A program made the translations under genes and the position numbers. From Lateolabrax maculatus (lineage: Eukaryota; Chordata; Actinopteri; Acropomatiformes; Lateolabracidae), in NCBI GenBank assembly GCA_031216445.1, contig CM062210.1, positions 18,745,501-18,809,500 on the forward strand: a stretch of 64,000 nucleotides of DNA, read 5' to 3'. This document shows, one piece after another, positions 22,946-33,000 of this stretch (positions within the stretch are counted from its first letter, which is position 1; every line of letters begins with the position of its first letter). Below the pieces are notes generated by a model that was not told where the DNA came from, ran no database searches, and was given only the letters and a program-made list of their open reading frames with translations.

Positions 22946-25925
22946 ACTATGTAGCAAGTGTGTACAACTACACACACAAACAAAGATTGTCTACAGTACA
23001 GTAGAACACACTGTACAGTGCATGTATGATTATTGTACATCATATTTAAAGTAAACGCACACTCACACATAATCAGAAGTGAAACATGAGGAAGCTAAGC
23101 CGAGCTTGCACTCCAGCTTCATTCAAAGAATTGACAGTAAATACTTTGTCTTATAATGTATTAGACTTAAAAGAATGAACTGAAGTTAAATCCTCTTTTG
23201 TTGGTATTTAATCCTACATTGTAGTCTGTGTGTATGTACAAATAACATCTGCCATCCACAAAACACACATCACTGTGTCCTTTGACTGAACAGAAACACA
23301 CACACACACTCACAGCTTGCTGCGTTCACAGTTAAGTTTGGGAGAACTGCTGAGTTAATAAAGAGTTGCTGGTGCAATGTTTGGGACTGACAGCCTATAA
23401 TAATACCAAAGTGTTGCTAAGGCATTGTCTTCCACGAATACATGTACACCAGTTCCAAGAATATAATCCACCTAGCAACATGGGCTCTAAAATGAAAGCC
23501 CTCTATAGGGAGGACCAGTGCTGGAAATCTGTCTGATTACTGTTCATGTGACAGTAATTAGAATCAGTGAGGGAATCCATTAATCCCAAGTTAATCTGTT
23601 TGACAAAGTAATATGAGATATTTTATTATTTCAGGTTTATCTGTTTACACAGAACAAGCTGATAGAACTAGCGTAGACTCTTCCTTTAGTACAGCCCTGC
23701 TTTGTATTACTGTATGCATTCATTTTATTTCTCTTTCATGTTCCTGCTAACAGCGATGGTGACAAAGTCATTTTTGCATTGTGACAATAATCTTGTCATA
23801 CTAATAGCTAAAAAGGTTTGAAAAATGGTGTCTGGAAGTTTCCCCTGCCGCGGCAGGTGGCTGCGGAGCTGTGTAAAGCAGCTTTGGGCGTGATGCAGCA
23901 ACACCTTCAGCAATTAAAAAGGCTGCAAATGCAGTGTCACAGCCGTTAATGGAAACAGGCATGAATGGACATGACCCAATAGCTTACAGTATGAATGAGG
24001 GTTGGGTGTCCACCTACACATGTGCACATAAGCATGCACGCACACAGACACACATACACGCTGCCGATATGGCCAGATGGTGTAATCCTTTAGTTTTCCC
24101 TGTGTTTCATATTTTTTCCCCTGGTGTGTTGGGATTATGCTGTTGTCCAATCGGATTTCGGCCCACTCTCCAGCGATGATGCGATATGAATGGCAGGCGC
24201 GTGGGTGAGTGAGGCAGGCATGCAGTAGACACACTGTACGTCAGGTTGCACAGCATACCGTGTTGGCTGTAAACTCTCCACGCTGTCTAAAACCACTGTG
24301 GCTGCCATTTGTGGAACCAGTCACTGACCACCACTGTCCAGGTAAGAGACGGGACGGATCAGAGCCAGGTACGCTGGGAAATGTGAGAGGAACTATTTAA
24401 CATCATAAAGCCGCTTTAAGCAGTGACCAAGGCTTCCATGTTTGGAGGAAAGGAACAAATATTAGCACAAGGTTAACAGTGACAAACTTAGTAGCTTTCT
24501 TAAATTCTCAAAAAGCAGATGTACCTTTTATTTTGACATTGCACACCGGATGCATTTCATTGTTGCTTGCTTTTATAAAGTTATTATTAGGGCAGATTGG
24601 CAAGGAGTTGTATGGTCTAGAAGGACAGATTAAATTGGATTTATATGACATGTAACAACAATACAGCTGCAGGATCCTGGAGAGATCATTTGGAATACAT
24701 TTCTGGTATTTGAGGTTAAAATCACAGTAATTAAATTGCTGTCTGTTTATTTTTTATGGCACGACGATGGAGCTCTAAACTTTCCACATGGGACAAAATC
24801 CTCCTTAGTTTAACATCGCTATGACCTGGATGTGCATGTTGACTTTCTGCGTGTTGTAACTGATGTGTTGCAGTTTTATCTCACTTCTACCTGCAGTTTA
24901 TCATTAATGAAAGTTTACTTACCTACTCCTCGATATTTTGTAGTTTATTGACTTATTTTCAGTGTGCATGTGAACAAGGATCCAGTATTTATTTTCTGAT
25001 ACTAAAGTATCCATTATACTTGCTGCTGTATAATGCAAAAGAGTAGGGATAAAGCATTTTAAGCAATACATTTCCCTGGCTGTTTTCAGATTGCTTCCAG
25101 ATAATCATCATCGCATGTTAATATTATAGCAAATACTCCACTTTTAGGTGTTCTCAAATTGTGTCTCGGTAGTTGCACTGATTTTGTCTTCATCCTCTCC
25201 TGTTAGATTTTGTCACTGTTTTAAGACGACGGATCCTTTTTCATGTCCCTGTCTGTGTGTGTATGTGTGTGTAACTGTGTGTGTGTCTAAGTGTACATGT
25301 GTATTTTGATGCCTTGAAAGTTCAAATTCCTTGTGTCAAAACCAGAATAGCATCTTATTTTGACTTCCAGTTTGGCTGGTATGTACAGACCCGGTAGAAA
25401 CTCCTAGCCACTTACTGTCATATGTAGTCTAATTTCACGCTTACTTAGCTGTTTTAGCACTCCTGTGGCAGATTAACGAATGTGCCCGGCCTCATATGGA
25501 AGAGAGAGTGTGAGCTGATTAAGCGCAGATGCACATTTAATAAGGGGAGAGAACGAAAAAGCATGTGTGAGAAAGTGGGCCTGTGTAATTAGTGTTTATA
25601 TGCTCACATTCAGAGTGTGACATGCATGTGAGCATCTGCCACTGCTTGTAAACTACATGACAGTGTTTCCACACACAGATTTTTTATGTAGGATTTCACA
25701 TACTCATTAAAGCAATGATTGACTTTAATGGTGTTGTATGTTTAGAAGCAATTATGCTGCTGCCCATGCTTATGCTGTTACCTCATATAACTTCACCAGG
25801 GTTGGAGGTTTTAATCCCAGTTCTAAAACCATATGCACTGTTGGCACCGTGAGAGGTCATGGGTAAAAGCTTCCACCAAATACGATCAGTCTGTCTAAGC
25901 TTCATCTATCTCTCTTCCCAAGCAG
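22946..25925. other. Intronic block up to the exon 3 acceptor, no gene
   Basis: Unique-looking AT-rich DNA with scattered CA-rich stretches (22970-23300, 24010-24060). A TAATTAG / TAATCCC / TTAATC cluster lies at 23555-23600. Nothing else is recognised before the acceptor pyrimidines at 25890-25920. Confidence 0.6.
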
Positions 25926-26081
25926 GCCAGTCCTTCCTGTGTATGGTGGATGTGGTGCCAGTGAAGAACGAGGATGGCTTGGTGATAATGTTCATCCTCA
26001 ACTTCGAGGTCATGACAGAGGAAGCATTCCAAGACCACAAAGAGGAGCTCAACCACCGCCTGCCCACCTGGCTTGTCACCG
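25926..26081 (+). CDS. kcnh2: ERG1 channel exon 3 equivalent: C-terminal half of PAS (eag) domain
   Basis: This internal exon of a KCNH2-type potassium channel is 156 nt, phase 1 at both ends. The acceptor is CCCAAGCAG just before 25926 and the donor is GTAGCT at 26082. It encodes about 52 residues including SFLCMVDVVPVKNEDG and MFILNFEV, the last beta strands of the PAS domain, followed by a variable stretch ending TWLVTG. Human KCNH2 has CFLCLVDVVPVKNEDG and MFILNFEV here, then SWLAPG at the same phase-1 junction; its exon is 165 nt as I recall. In this family the PAS domain sits in the cytoplasm, contacts the cyclic-nucleotide-binding homology domain of a neighbouring subunit and slows deactivation. 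An open frame runs about 65 nt upstream, but its ATG at 25859 is intronic and not a credible start. The preceding exon, with the first PAS half, is not in the window. KCNH6 is the closest alternative. Confidence 0.95.
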
Positions 26082-27061
26082 GTAGCTACCGACTCACTTT
26101 ATGTCTTTGTTTGTTGTTTTTCTGTCCGCTTGCTGGCATTTTTTTTTCCTGAGACTGCAGGTTTTCCTTCATTCTGGTTCATCCCTGTTGTCCCACACTC
26201 GTGATTGAACCATTGAATATATTTGAGTCAAGTACGTTTCAAATTGTTTCAATATTTTAACAAAAAGCTCAGAAAATCACCAGAACAAACACTGGGCAAG
26301 ACAATAAATGGTAGTAACTGTTAATACAATAAAGGATAGTGGGTACTATGAGTACTGTAGGGGCACAGACTGTACAGAAAACACAATAAAACTAAATAAA
26401 AACACCCTGTTGATTGACACACTATTTTGGAAAATTAACATTTGAACTGGTTCAATGCTTAAAATCCCTGTCCAACATGCCTTTCTGTTCATTTACATTC
26501 CCTTTTCAATAACTGAAGTGTTCAGTCAGTGACAACCACCACTTCAATTCACCTGGATCATTTGTTCATTTCATTTTGCAGGAAGGTCAGGTGGTCATGA
26601 TATTTAATTTTATTCCTGGGGAAGCTGGGTATTTGTGTTGGATCATGTTTTTTTTTTTCATGAACATGAACGTGCACTTAATGTTCCAGAGGGATAACCC
26701 TGGGGGACAGCCTCTAAAGTAGGACACTGATAATATTTGGAATCAAGTCTGTCACTCAACCAGATTTCTTGTCTTTAACTTTGTGGCTAAAACCAGAATC
26801 TAATCAATGTAACTGTCCCAGATTCCTGTAGATTGTTTTTGAAGCTGTATTTTGAAGGTCTATTAGACTCAGCATGATCCAGTTCAACCCCCCCTCTCTC
26901 ATAGCTCCTCTAGAATATCCGCCCATATCCTATCTCTACTTGTTTCTCTATTTCTTTTCAGTTTCCTACTCCCTTTTCTCCTTCCTACCACAGTTTCATA
27001 TTGGAAATCCACCCGTCATTCTGCAGGCAATGAGTCTTTCCCTCCCTCCTCTATCCTCCAG
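26082..27061 (+). other. kcnh2 intron between exon 3 and exon 4 equivalents
   Basis: A 980-nt phase-1 intron with GT at 26082 and AG at 27060-27061. It is AT-rich at first, then has a pyrimidine-rich stretch (26875-27060) leading to the acceptor. I see no other gene, RNA or recognisable repeat in it. Confidence 0.9.
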
Positions 27062-27254
27062 GTCGTCCACGAGGCTTCAAGCTGCGTCTTCCCCTGCCGC
27101 GCTCCTTGTCCAACAGTAAAGCGTCTCTGGACGACGCAGAGGCCGGTCACATCCCCACTGCCACGCCCCTGCCACTGCACCCAGACCACCACATTCACGA
27201 GTCCCTAGGCCTGGGGGAGTTCCTGCCCCACCAGGAGCAAATCAGTGGTAGCAG
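27062..27254 (+). CDS. kcnh2: ERG1 channel exon 4 equivalent, 5' part: PAS-to-S1 linker
   Basis: This 193-nt exon enters in phase 1 after TATCCTCCAG and leaves in phase 2 at CAG|GTAGGG. It completes the glycine of WLVTG and reads RPRGFKLRLPLPRSLSNSK, then an acidic and histidine-rich stretch ending ISGS. Human KCNH2 has RAKTFRLKLPALL directly after the same junction, so the basic GFKLRLP motif anchors the alignment; the remainder is poorly conserved, as is usual for the long cytoplasmic N-linker. In human KCNH2 the equivalent sequence belongs to a single exon 4 (444 nt as I recall) that continues into the RRASS region. Here it is interrupted by an intron at 27255-28153. The frame agrees with both flanking exons and there is no internal stop. 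Confidence 0.9.
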
Positions 27255-28153
27255 GTAGGGCCTGTGGATTACTTTCGACAAGGTGTTCTGTATGTATTCT
27301 AACAGTCCTATAAAGGCTCTGTGCACAGCCATTTGAGCACTGTGCTATAGAGCAGCTTTCTAGTGGAATTTTTACCATCTTTAAGTCTGATGAATGTTTG
27401 TCTGGCATTTGTGTGAAATCTTTTTGTTAAGAGACTTATGTAGTTGTACTTATGCAGATTTGACAGGTTGATTTTTTCGAGTAGGCTCATTAACTTTTAA
27501 CTTCCAAATTTGACTTTTTGTCAAAATTTTGCTATTGTGCAAAGGAAGTCCTATGAAATGAGAATACACCATACTATCTCACAACGCCTTAATTTTAGTG
27601 TATTTGCATAATACATGGATTGATCTTTTTTTGTGTCTCGTTTTAATTTCTTTTTCAAATGTAACTCCTTTTAGCAAATTAATTTTAAATACTTCCTGCC
27701 AAAATCAGAATCCGAATCGGGTTTATTGCCATGTAGGTTTTCACTACAAGGAATTTGCTGTGATGTATTGGTGTGTAACAAGTACAGACAAGTAGTGCAA
27801 AATTTAACATATGTATAAATAAAAATAGTATTAAAATAATAAAGTACTAGTACTAAATAGTAGTCAATATAATTTACAATACAGAATATGAAAAAATATT
27901 ACTAAATATGTGCAATATATATTTTTAGGATGAAAATGAAATAAAACTGTGCAGGAATGTGCAAAAAATTGTCCAGGGAATGTGTTACGGTTTGAGTATG
28001 ATCTGAAAAAATCCTCTAGTCCCTTTCCCTCACTGTCAGCTGCGTTCTATTTTGTTCAAGGTTTTTTTAGTTTGGGCAGACTCCAGTTCAATCACAGACT
28101 TCCAAATCTGTAACATTCTGTTAATAGCCATTATGTCCTTTTCTGTTTCCTAG
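27255..28153 (+). other. kcnh2 intron dividing the exon 4 equivalent
   Basis: An 899-nt phase-2 intron, GTAGGG to TTTCCTAG. It carries a probable dispersed repeat at 27702-27985. As I recall, human KCNH2 has no intron at this place. Confidence 0.88.
27702..27985 (+). repeat. Probable dispersed repeat of teleost type
   Basis: CAGAATCCGAATCGGGTTTA then TTGCCATGTAGGTTTTCACT and ACAAGGAATTTGCTGTGATG, followed by AT-rich ATAAATAAAAATAG and GTGCAGGAATGTGCAAAA words, resembles a repeat often seen in fish introns and 3' UTRs (a consensus near CAGAATCAGCTTTATTGGCC). The family is not named with confidence. Confidence 0.6.
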
Positions 28154-28476
28154 GTCAGCTCTACAGAGTTGGCCAGAAGGCCAAGAGGACCAGCGCACCT
28201 TATTGGTCTCTGACCCTCCTGTACCTGCTCCTCCTCCTCCCCACAGAACCCACCTGGTGGGTCCCCTCACCCAGTCTTCACCCTGCGTGGCACCTCACCA
28301 CCGCCTCAGCCTCAACAACCCGGACGGCTCAGGCTCCAACTGCTCCATGTCGCACAGCCGCTCGCGGGAGAGCTTCCACAGCATGCGTCGCGCCTCGTCC
28401 GTAGACGAGATTGAGGCCATGAGGCCCGACTGGAGGAACCGGAGAGCGAGTATCCGGCCAGGCAGCTGCAGCACTG
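28154..28476 (+). CDS. kcnh2: ERG1 channel exon 4 equivalent, 3' part: proline-rich linker and RRASS site
   Basis: This 323-nt exon starts after TTTCCTAG with one nucleotide that completes an AGG arginine codon. It ends in phase 1 at CACTG|GTGAGG. It encodes a proline-rich run (PVPAPPPPHR), LSLNNPDGSGSNCS, and then SRSRESFHSMRRASSVDEIE. Human KCNH2 has LNPDASGSSCS and [20 protein letters not shown] in the same order, and both then reach an STG at the exon end. RRASS (codons at 28386-28400) is a basophilic kinase consensus; in human hERG the matching serine, S283, is reported as a protein kinase A site. That this fish site is phosphorylated is inference. The segment is cytoplasmic, between PAS and S1. 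The reading frame runs on through the 90-nt intron that follows, so the exon could be overcalled without the splice signals. Confidence 0.93.
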
Positions 28477-28566
28477 GTGAGGAAGACGGAAGGAGGAAAA
28501 ACAGGCGACCCTTTCTATCGTCCCCTTTGATTTTTACCTCACGGTCTGCTTTGTGTGTGTTTGCAG
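28477..28566 (+). other. 90-nt kcnh2 intron, open in frame
   Basis: GTGAGG donor and GTGTGTTTGCAG acceptor. Its length is a multiple of three and it has no in-frame stop, so retention would insert 30 residues (starting EEDGRRKNRRP) between STG and AVNSKS. Homology to human KCNH2, which has STGAM at this junction, supports normal removal. Confidence 0.9.
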
Positions 28567-28778
28567 GTGCAGTAAACAGTAAGTCCAACATATTGAACTC
28601 CACGTCGGACTCGGACCTCATGCGGTACCGCACCATTTCCAAAATCCCCCAGATCACCCTCAACTTTGTGGATTTCAAACCTGACCCACTCATCGCCCTG
28701 CCTACCGGGGAGATGGACATCATAGCTCCCTGCAAACTTATCGACCGGACGCACCACGTCACAGAGAAAGTCACCCAG
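28567..28778 (+). CDS. kcnh2: ERG1 channel exon 5 equivalent: end of N-linker before S1
   Basis: This 212-nt exon begins after GTGTGTTTGCAG, enters in phase 1 and ends in phase 0 at CACCCAG|GTAGGA. It encodes NSTSDSDLMRYRTISKIPQ, ITLNFVDFK, then EMDIIAPCKL and DRTHHVTEKVTQ. Human KCNH2 exon 5, also 212 nt as I recall, has NSTSDSDLVRYRTISKIPQ and ITLNFVDLK and ends ERTHNVTEKVTQ at the identical phase-0 junction. The family continues with VLSLGADVLPEY and then S1. No such sequence occurs in the remaining 35 kb, so the next common exon is beyond the right edge. This is the last exon specific to the long isoform: the 1b first exon at 61291-61449 ends in the same phase and would splice to the same next exon. 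LNSTSDSDL and ITLNFVDFK favour KCNH2 over KCNH6 and KCNH7. Confidence 0.96.
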
Positions 28779-30033
28779 GTAGGACACAGTCCATGTGTAG
28801 AGTGTGTGGTGTGCAACGTGCTTGTGTTATATGTGTTATATATGGCTTTTGGCCTGTCTGACCCAATTTGGGCTGCTAATGAGTTTTTGTGTCAGACTTA
28901 CTGCTTTTTCTATTCTTCGCTGCAGTTTAGCTTGTACTGAACTTGGAGGTTCAGTACTGAAAATGTGTGTGCTCGTTTAAACACTGACACTAAATGCAAA
29001 GAATATTGATTTATGTCTGTTCTCTTGATCAGATATGTAACTAAATTAACATAATTCCACTCACTGTAATCTGACAAGTCTTCCTGGGGAAATCATGCTT
29101 GTAGCACCGGCTCAAGTGATTGAACTCTGATGAGATGATGATGGAGTTTGTTGTGGCGTCATTCCAATTACTGGTAATTAATGCAGGGAGTAACAGTGAA
29201 AGGACGTATGTGACCTGTTATAAAGCAGCGCTTTTATTTCTTTCATATGCCTGCGTTCCCCACCTCCCATTTCCCTCCACAGTTAGAACTACAGAGTCAA
29301 CTTTCCTCTCTCACAGGCTGCAAACACATCACACCCCTCACACTTATTGCTCTTAAAAAAGCTTCTACCTCTCACTGTAGATGTTCTGGCTCACAAATCC
29401 AACGCCTGGTTACAGGAGCACTGTGTGCCATGCCACTTCCTAAAAACAATATACAGTGAAGTGCAAAATATATGAGAGCACTGGATATCTTGAATTGAAA
29501 AGAAACATCAACTATTATTCCATAGGTTTTTAGACAAATAAGTGGTGAGCTGTTGCTGGAATCTTCATGTTGAAAATTGATCGTGTCTGGCTAGCACCTG
29601 TGTTTTTCACCACATCTGCTTAAAAAGCATTTGTCAAAGAAATTAAATCGAGGAGACACAGGAGAGACGACCATATGGGACTTTCGATGAGAAGGAAAGT
29701 CTGCTTTGACTTCATCATTTTACCAGGTTGCTTGTTCTGTTTCACAAAAAGCAAACAAGTAAAGAACCTCAGATTATAAAACCTCTTTTTGGATGTCATC
29801 GTTGTCAGAGGAGAGCTTTACTGTGGGCAGTGGTCACACAAACAAGGTGGTAAGGATGGTTAGATAGGGAAAGCTTTCTTATCTACTTGTGCAGGACGTT
29901 TGACTAGGTATCGGGCCTTATGTTTTCTATGAGAGGAAGATGAGAGGAGCAGGTTAATTAGGTTCCATCACAAAGCATTATTCTGCCTTGTTTCAGAGTG
30001 TGCTGAGAGTCTTTAAACAGTCTTTCTTGGATG

Positions 30034-30068
<35 letters not shown>

Positions 30069-33000
30069 CAACAGATATGTCTCAGCTTGATGCCAATTTG
30101 GCATTTTGTCAATCAGCTTCCTGTAGATGAATCAGTTTAGAATTAAAGCCCATATCTCCTGTGGGATTCATATGACTGCTATGAGCAGCAGGGGGAAAAA
30201 TTAGAGAAATTTAAGTAAACTTAAAAACTTACAGCCGTCTGACAAAGATGACTAAAACAGTGACAGTTTATAACAGCCCATTGTAAATCACCTGGTGTTC
30301 ATACCGAATCTTAAAAATGAATGATTATTGGATATTCTTAGTCTCTCTTGTTTTGCTTTTGTCAGAAACGATGTTGAGATTGTTACAGGATAAAAAAAAA
30401 AACTCGATTTTGAAATTCATTGAGTTTTAGATTTTTGGGTGGCTCTATCCTTTCAATTAAGCTTGGATTGTCTGATTTTTAATTGTACATGCTCCTTTAA
30501 AATATTTTCATCCTAGAGCTTGAAAAATAACCTTAATAAGTGTTATTCTCACTGTGTGCTGTCAGATGGTTCGTACATAGTATGTATGCATGTCGCAGTA
30601 TAAAGACAGGATATTGACAGAATGTTTCAACTGTTTCAAACTGTATTCTGATGTGCATATATGTTTAAGTGGTCTTTGTGACACATTATTAAGTTTGTGT
30701 TTTAAACAGAAAATGAGTGTCTAAATCTACCAACAGTACATGCATACTGTACAGCGAAACAACTAGGCTGGAACACCAAATGACTCCAAAATATCTTGTT
30801 TTGATGGTCAGTAGTGAATGTAACGTTTTATTTAGCAAGAGAATGAGAACTTGATGCTCTCAGGTTGTTTAGTTTTTATTCAAACTTTAACATGAGGTGA
30901 CATGAAGGTGTCGGCCAGGTGTTTTTGTGTCGTCCTCACATGTTGGGAGTTAGATGAACAAAGAACAGAGAAGATTAAGTTAAGCTCTCTGCTAGGACTG
31001 TAGTCTACATGGAGTTACCAAAGAGGATGATGAATACATGATCTATTCTTTCATACTGTGTGATTGAGGCATCGTGCTTCCTTTTCTTTCCGAGTGAGAA
31101 TAGGAACATATACAATAATCCAAAGTTGATGATGCAACACAATATAAACCTAATGCAATCATGCTGTGAGGTGCAGCTGGCAAGGTCAAAACCTCAGTGG
31201 ATGCGAGAGTGCATGTGTGTGTACATGCATGTGCATTAACCCACTGTAGTTATGTTATAGTGCAGATGGAGGAAACAGCACCAGCTGTGTTTCCAAATGC
31301 TATGGGCTGCTATTTATAGATAGTTACGAGTAGAATGGAAAAACACTGCATATATGTGACAGCCATTCAACATGAAAATAATCTTTTGTAACATTGCATT
31401 GGGTTTTTTTTCCTGTTCCTTTTTGAGGCAGAAAAGAATGGGAAAAGAAAAAGAAGTGTAGAAGTCATGAACTAAAAATAACGTCACAACAGTGCTGGTG
31501 ACGTTAGTCCCATAAGTCCCCAAAAGAACTGCTTCACCTGCCCTCTGACCTCCCTCTGGAGCCCAAAGGTCTGCTGGTTTTCAGTCAACTACAGCCGCTG
31601 ATTTCAGTTGCCGCTGCGTCTTCAACTACAGAGAGAAAAATAATCAGTTCAACCTACAACTGAGCTGCGTGGTTCAACTTCTTATTCTTTGATCTGTGTG
31701 GTAAATGCCCGACAGCAACTGCTCAATGGATATTATGTTATTGTTAGAGCGCCTGCTGTTACCGGCACAGGCCTGATGATGGCAGCACCGCACCAGGTAG
31801 CGCAATGACAGGGCCTCAGCAATCCATCAGAGCGGCAGTGAAGAAGACATCGAGGGGCAAACAAGGCTGAATAATTTAAGTGTTCCATAAAACATCTGAA
31901 ACCCTGGACAAGAACACATGCAGATTTCCTCTCTCATTTGGAAAGGCTTCTGGCACTGTCCCCCTTTCCTTGCTCTGAACATGTTACTTTCTGCCTCTTG
32001 CGCTTCTTCATGACCGAGCTGCTTGCACCCACACTGGCTCATGAATGCTGACTTCTGATGCTGTGCGCACAAGCAAACGGCTGCAATGTAAATGCAGCAG
32101 CTGCCTTTAAATGCAATTGTCTATTCTTAGTTAACGTCAGCCCTATCCACTCCTCAATCATTTCAACCGTCGATGCAAACCTTTCTTCCTACTGTCTTGC
32201 CTCTAAGTGAGCTGTTACATAGACCTGTGATCGACACATTACCCAGTTTAATAACGGAGGCTGGATACAGGTAGATGGATAGATGGGGAAGAGTGGCTGA
32301 GAGCAAAGAAAGAGGAAGGTCTTACCCAGTGTCTGGTGAGGCATGAAGGGCCGAGCAGACCGCTGAGCAGTGTAGAGATATACTGGGATCATGCCTCACT
32401 GCACACTTAGTGACAATCCGTGACTATGGGGGGACACCGTCCTATGGGGGACACTTGATTTGCTACAGACGGAGATATACACTCCACACAACTCACCCAG
32501 CACAGCTCTCATACAATATTCCTTACGCACACGCCCATCTCCATACATGGCATTCCTACAGACATGTGAACATGTACTATCTGCACCCACACAGTAGGGC
32601 AAACTCTCTTGCAACACCCCGACGCTCTCTTCCACTCAGGCACACACACACACACCCACACACGCTGCCTCTCCAGTCAGCCTGTCACGTCCAGCTCCAC
32701 GGTGGGATCCAATGGAGCAATGGATGGCACACACCGCGCCCAGCAGCAAAGCGGTAGGATCGCGGTCTACATCTCTTTAAAATCTCAACAGGGAATGGCC
32801 GCAGCTTGTGTCTGAAGTTGGAGTTGTGGTGCATGTGTTGGTGTACAGTGTTTATGGTGTTAAGAGGGCCTGTGCATCGAGTGTTTAATGCGAAGACTGT
32901 TGATGATGGCGTCTCTTTAGTTTGCCGTGAAGAGGGCTGAGAAGGTTGAAACCACTGTTTTTATTCTGTAACGTAGCATGATGTGTGATTCTGTCTCAAA

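Larger units (their letters stand above)
1..25925 (+). other. Large kcnh2 intron before the exon 3 equivalent (partial)
   Basis: No KCNH exon 1 or exon 2 (N-terminal cap and first half of PAS, expected to include a motif like IYCNDGFC) is found here, so at least 25.9 kb of intron, or intron plus upstream DNA, precedes the third exon. All open frames seen are short and either low-complexity or without recognisable similarity. Content otherwise: microsatellites, one LINE remnant (9700-10490), a probable LINE tail (5430-5580), low-complexity purine and pyrimidine tracts, and some unique-looking segments that could be conserved non-coding DNA. Confidence 0.8.

Noticed and set aside
25859..25925. 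ATG and open frame just upstream of the exon 3 equivalent
   Set aside because: The acceptor CAG at 25923-25925 and family homology place the exon start at 25926; the upstream codons are intronic.
28203..28940. A single 245-codon gene
   Set aside because: It joins two exons through the open 90-nt intron and then runs into the next intron. Splice signals and human homology resolve the exons at 28476, 28567 and 28778.
31310..31319. MEF2-type site CTATTTATAG, and another, CTAAAAATAG, at 47197-47206
   Set aside because: Attractive for a cardiac gene, but about two such matches are expected by chance in 64 kb of AT-rich DNA.
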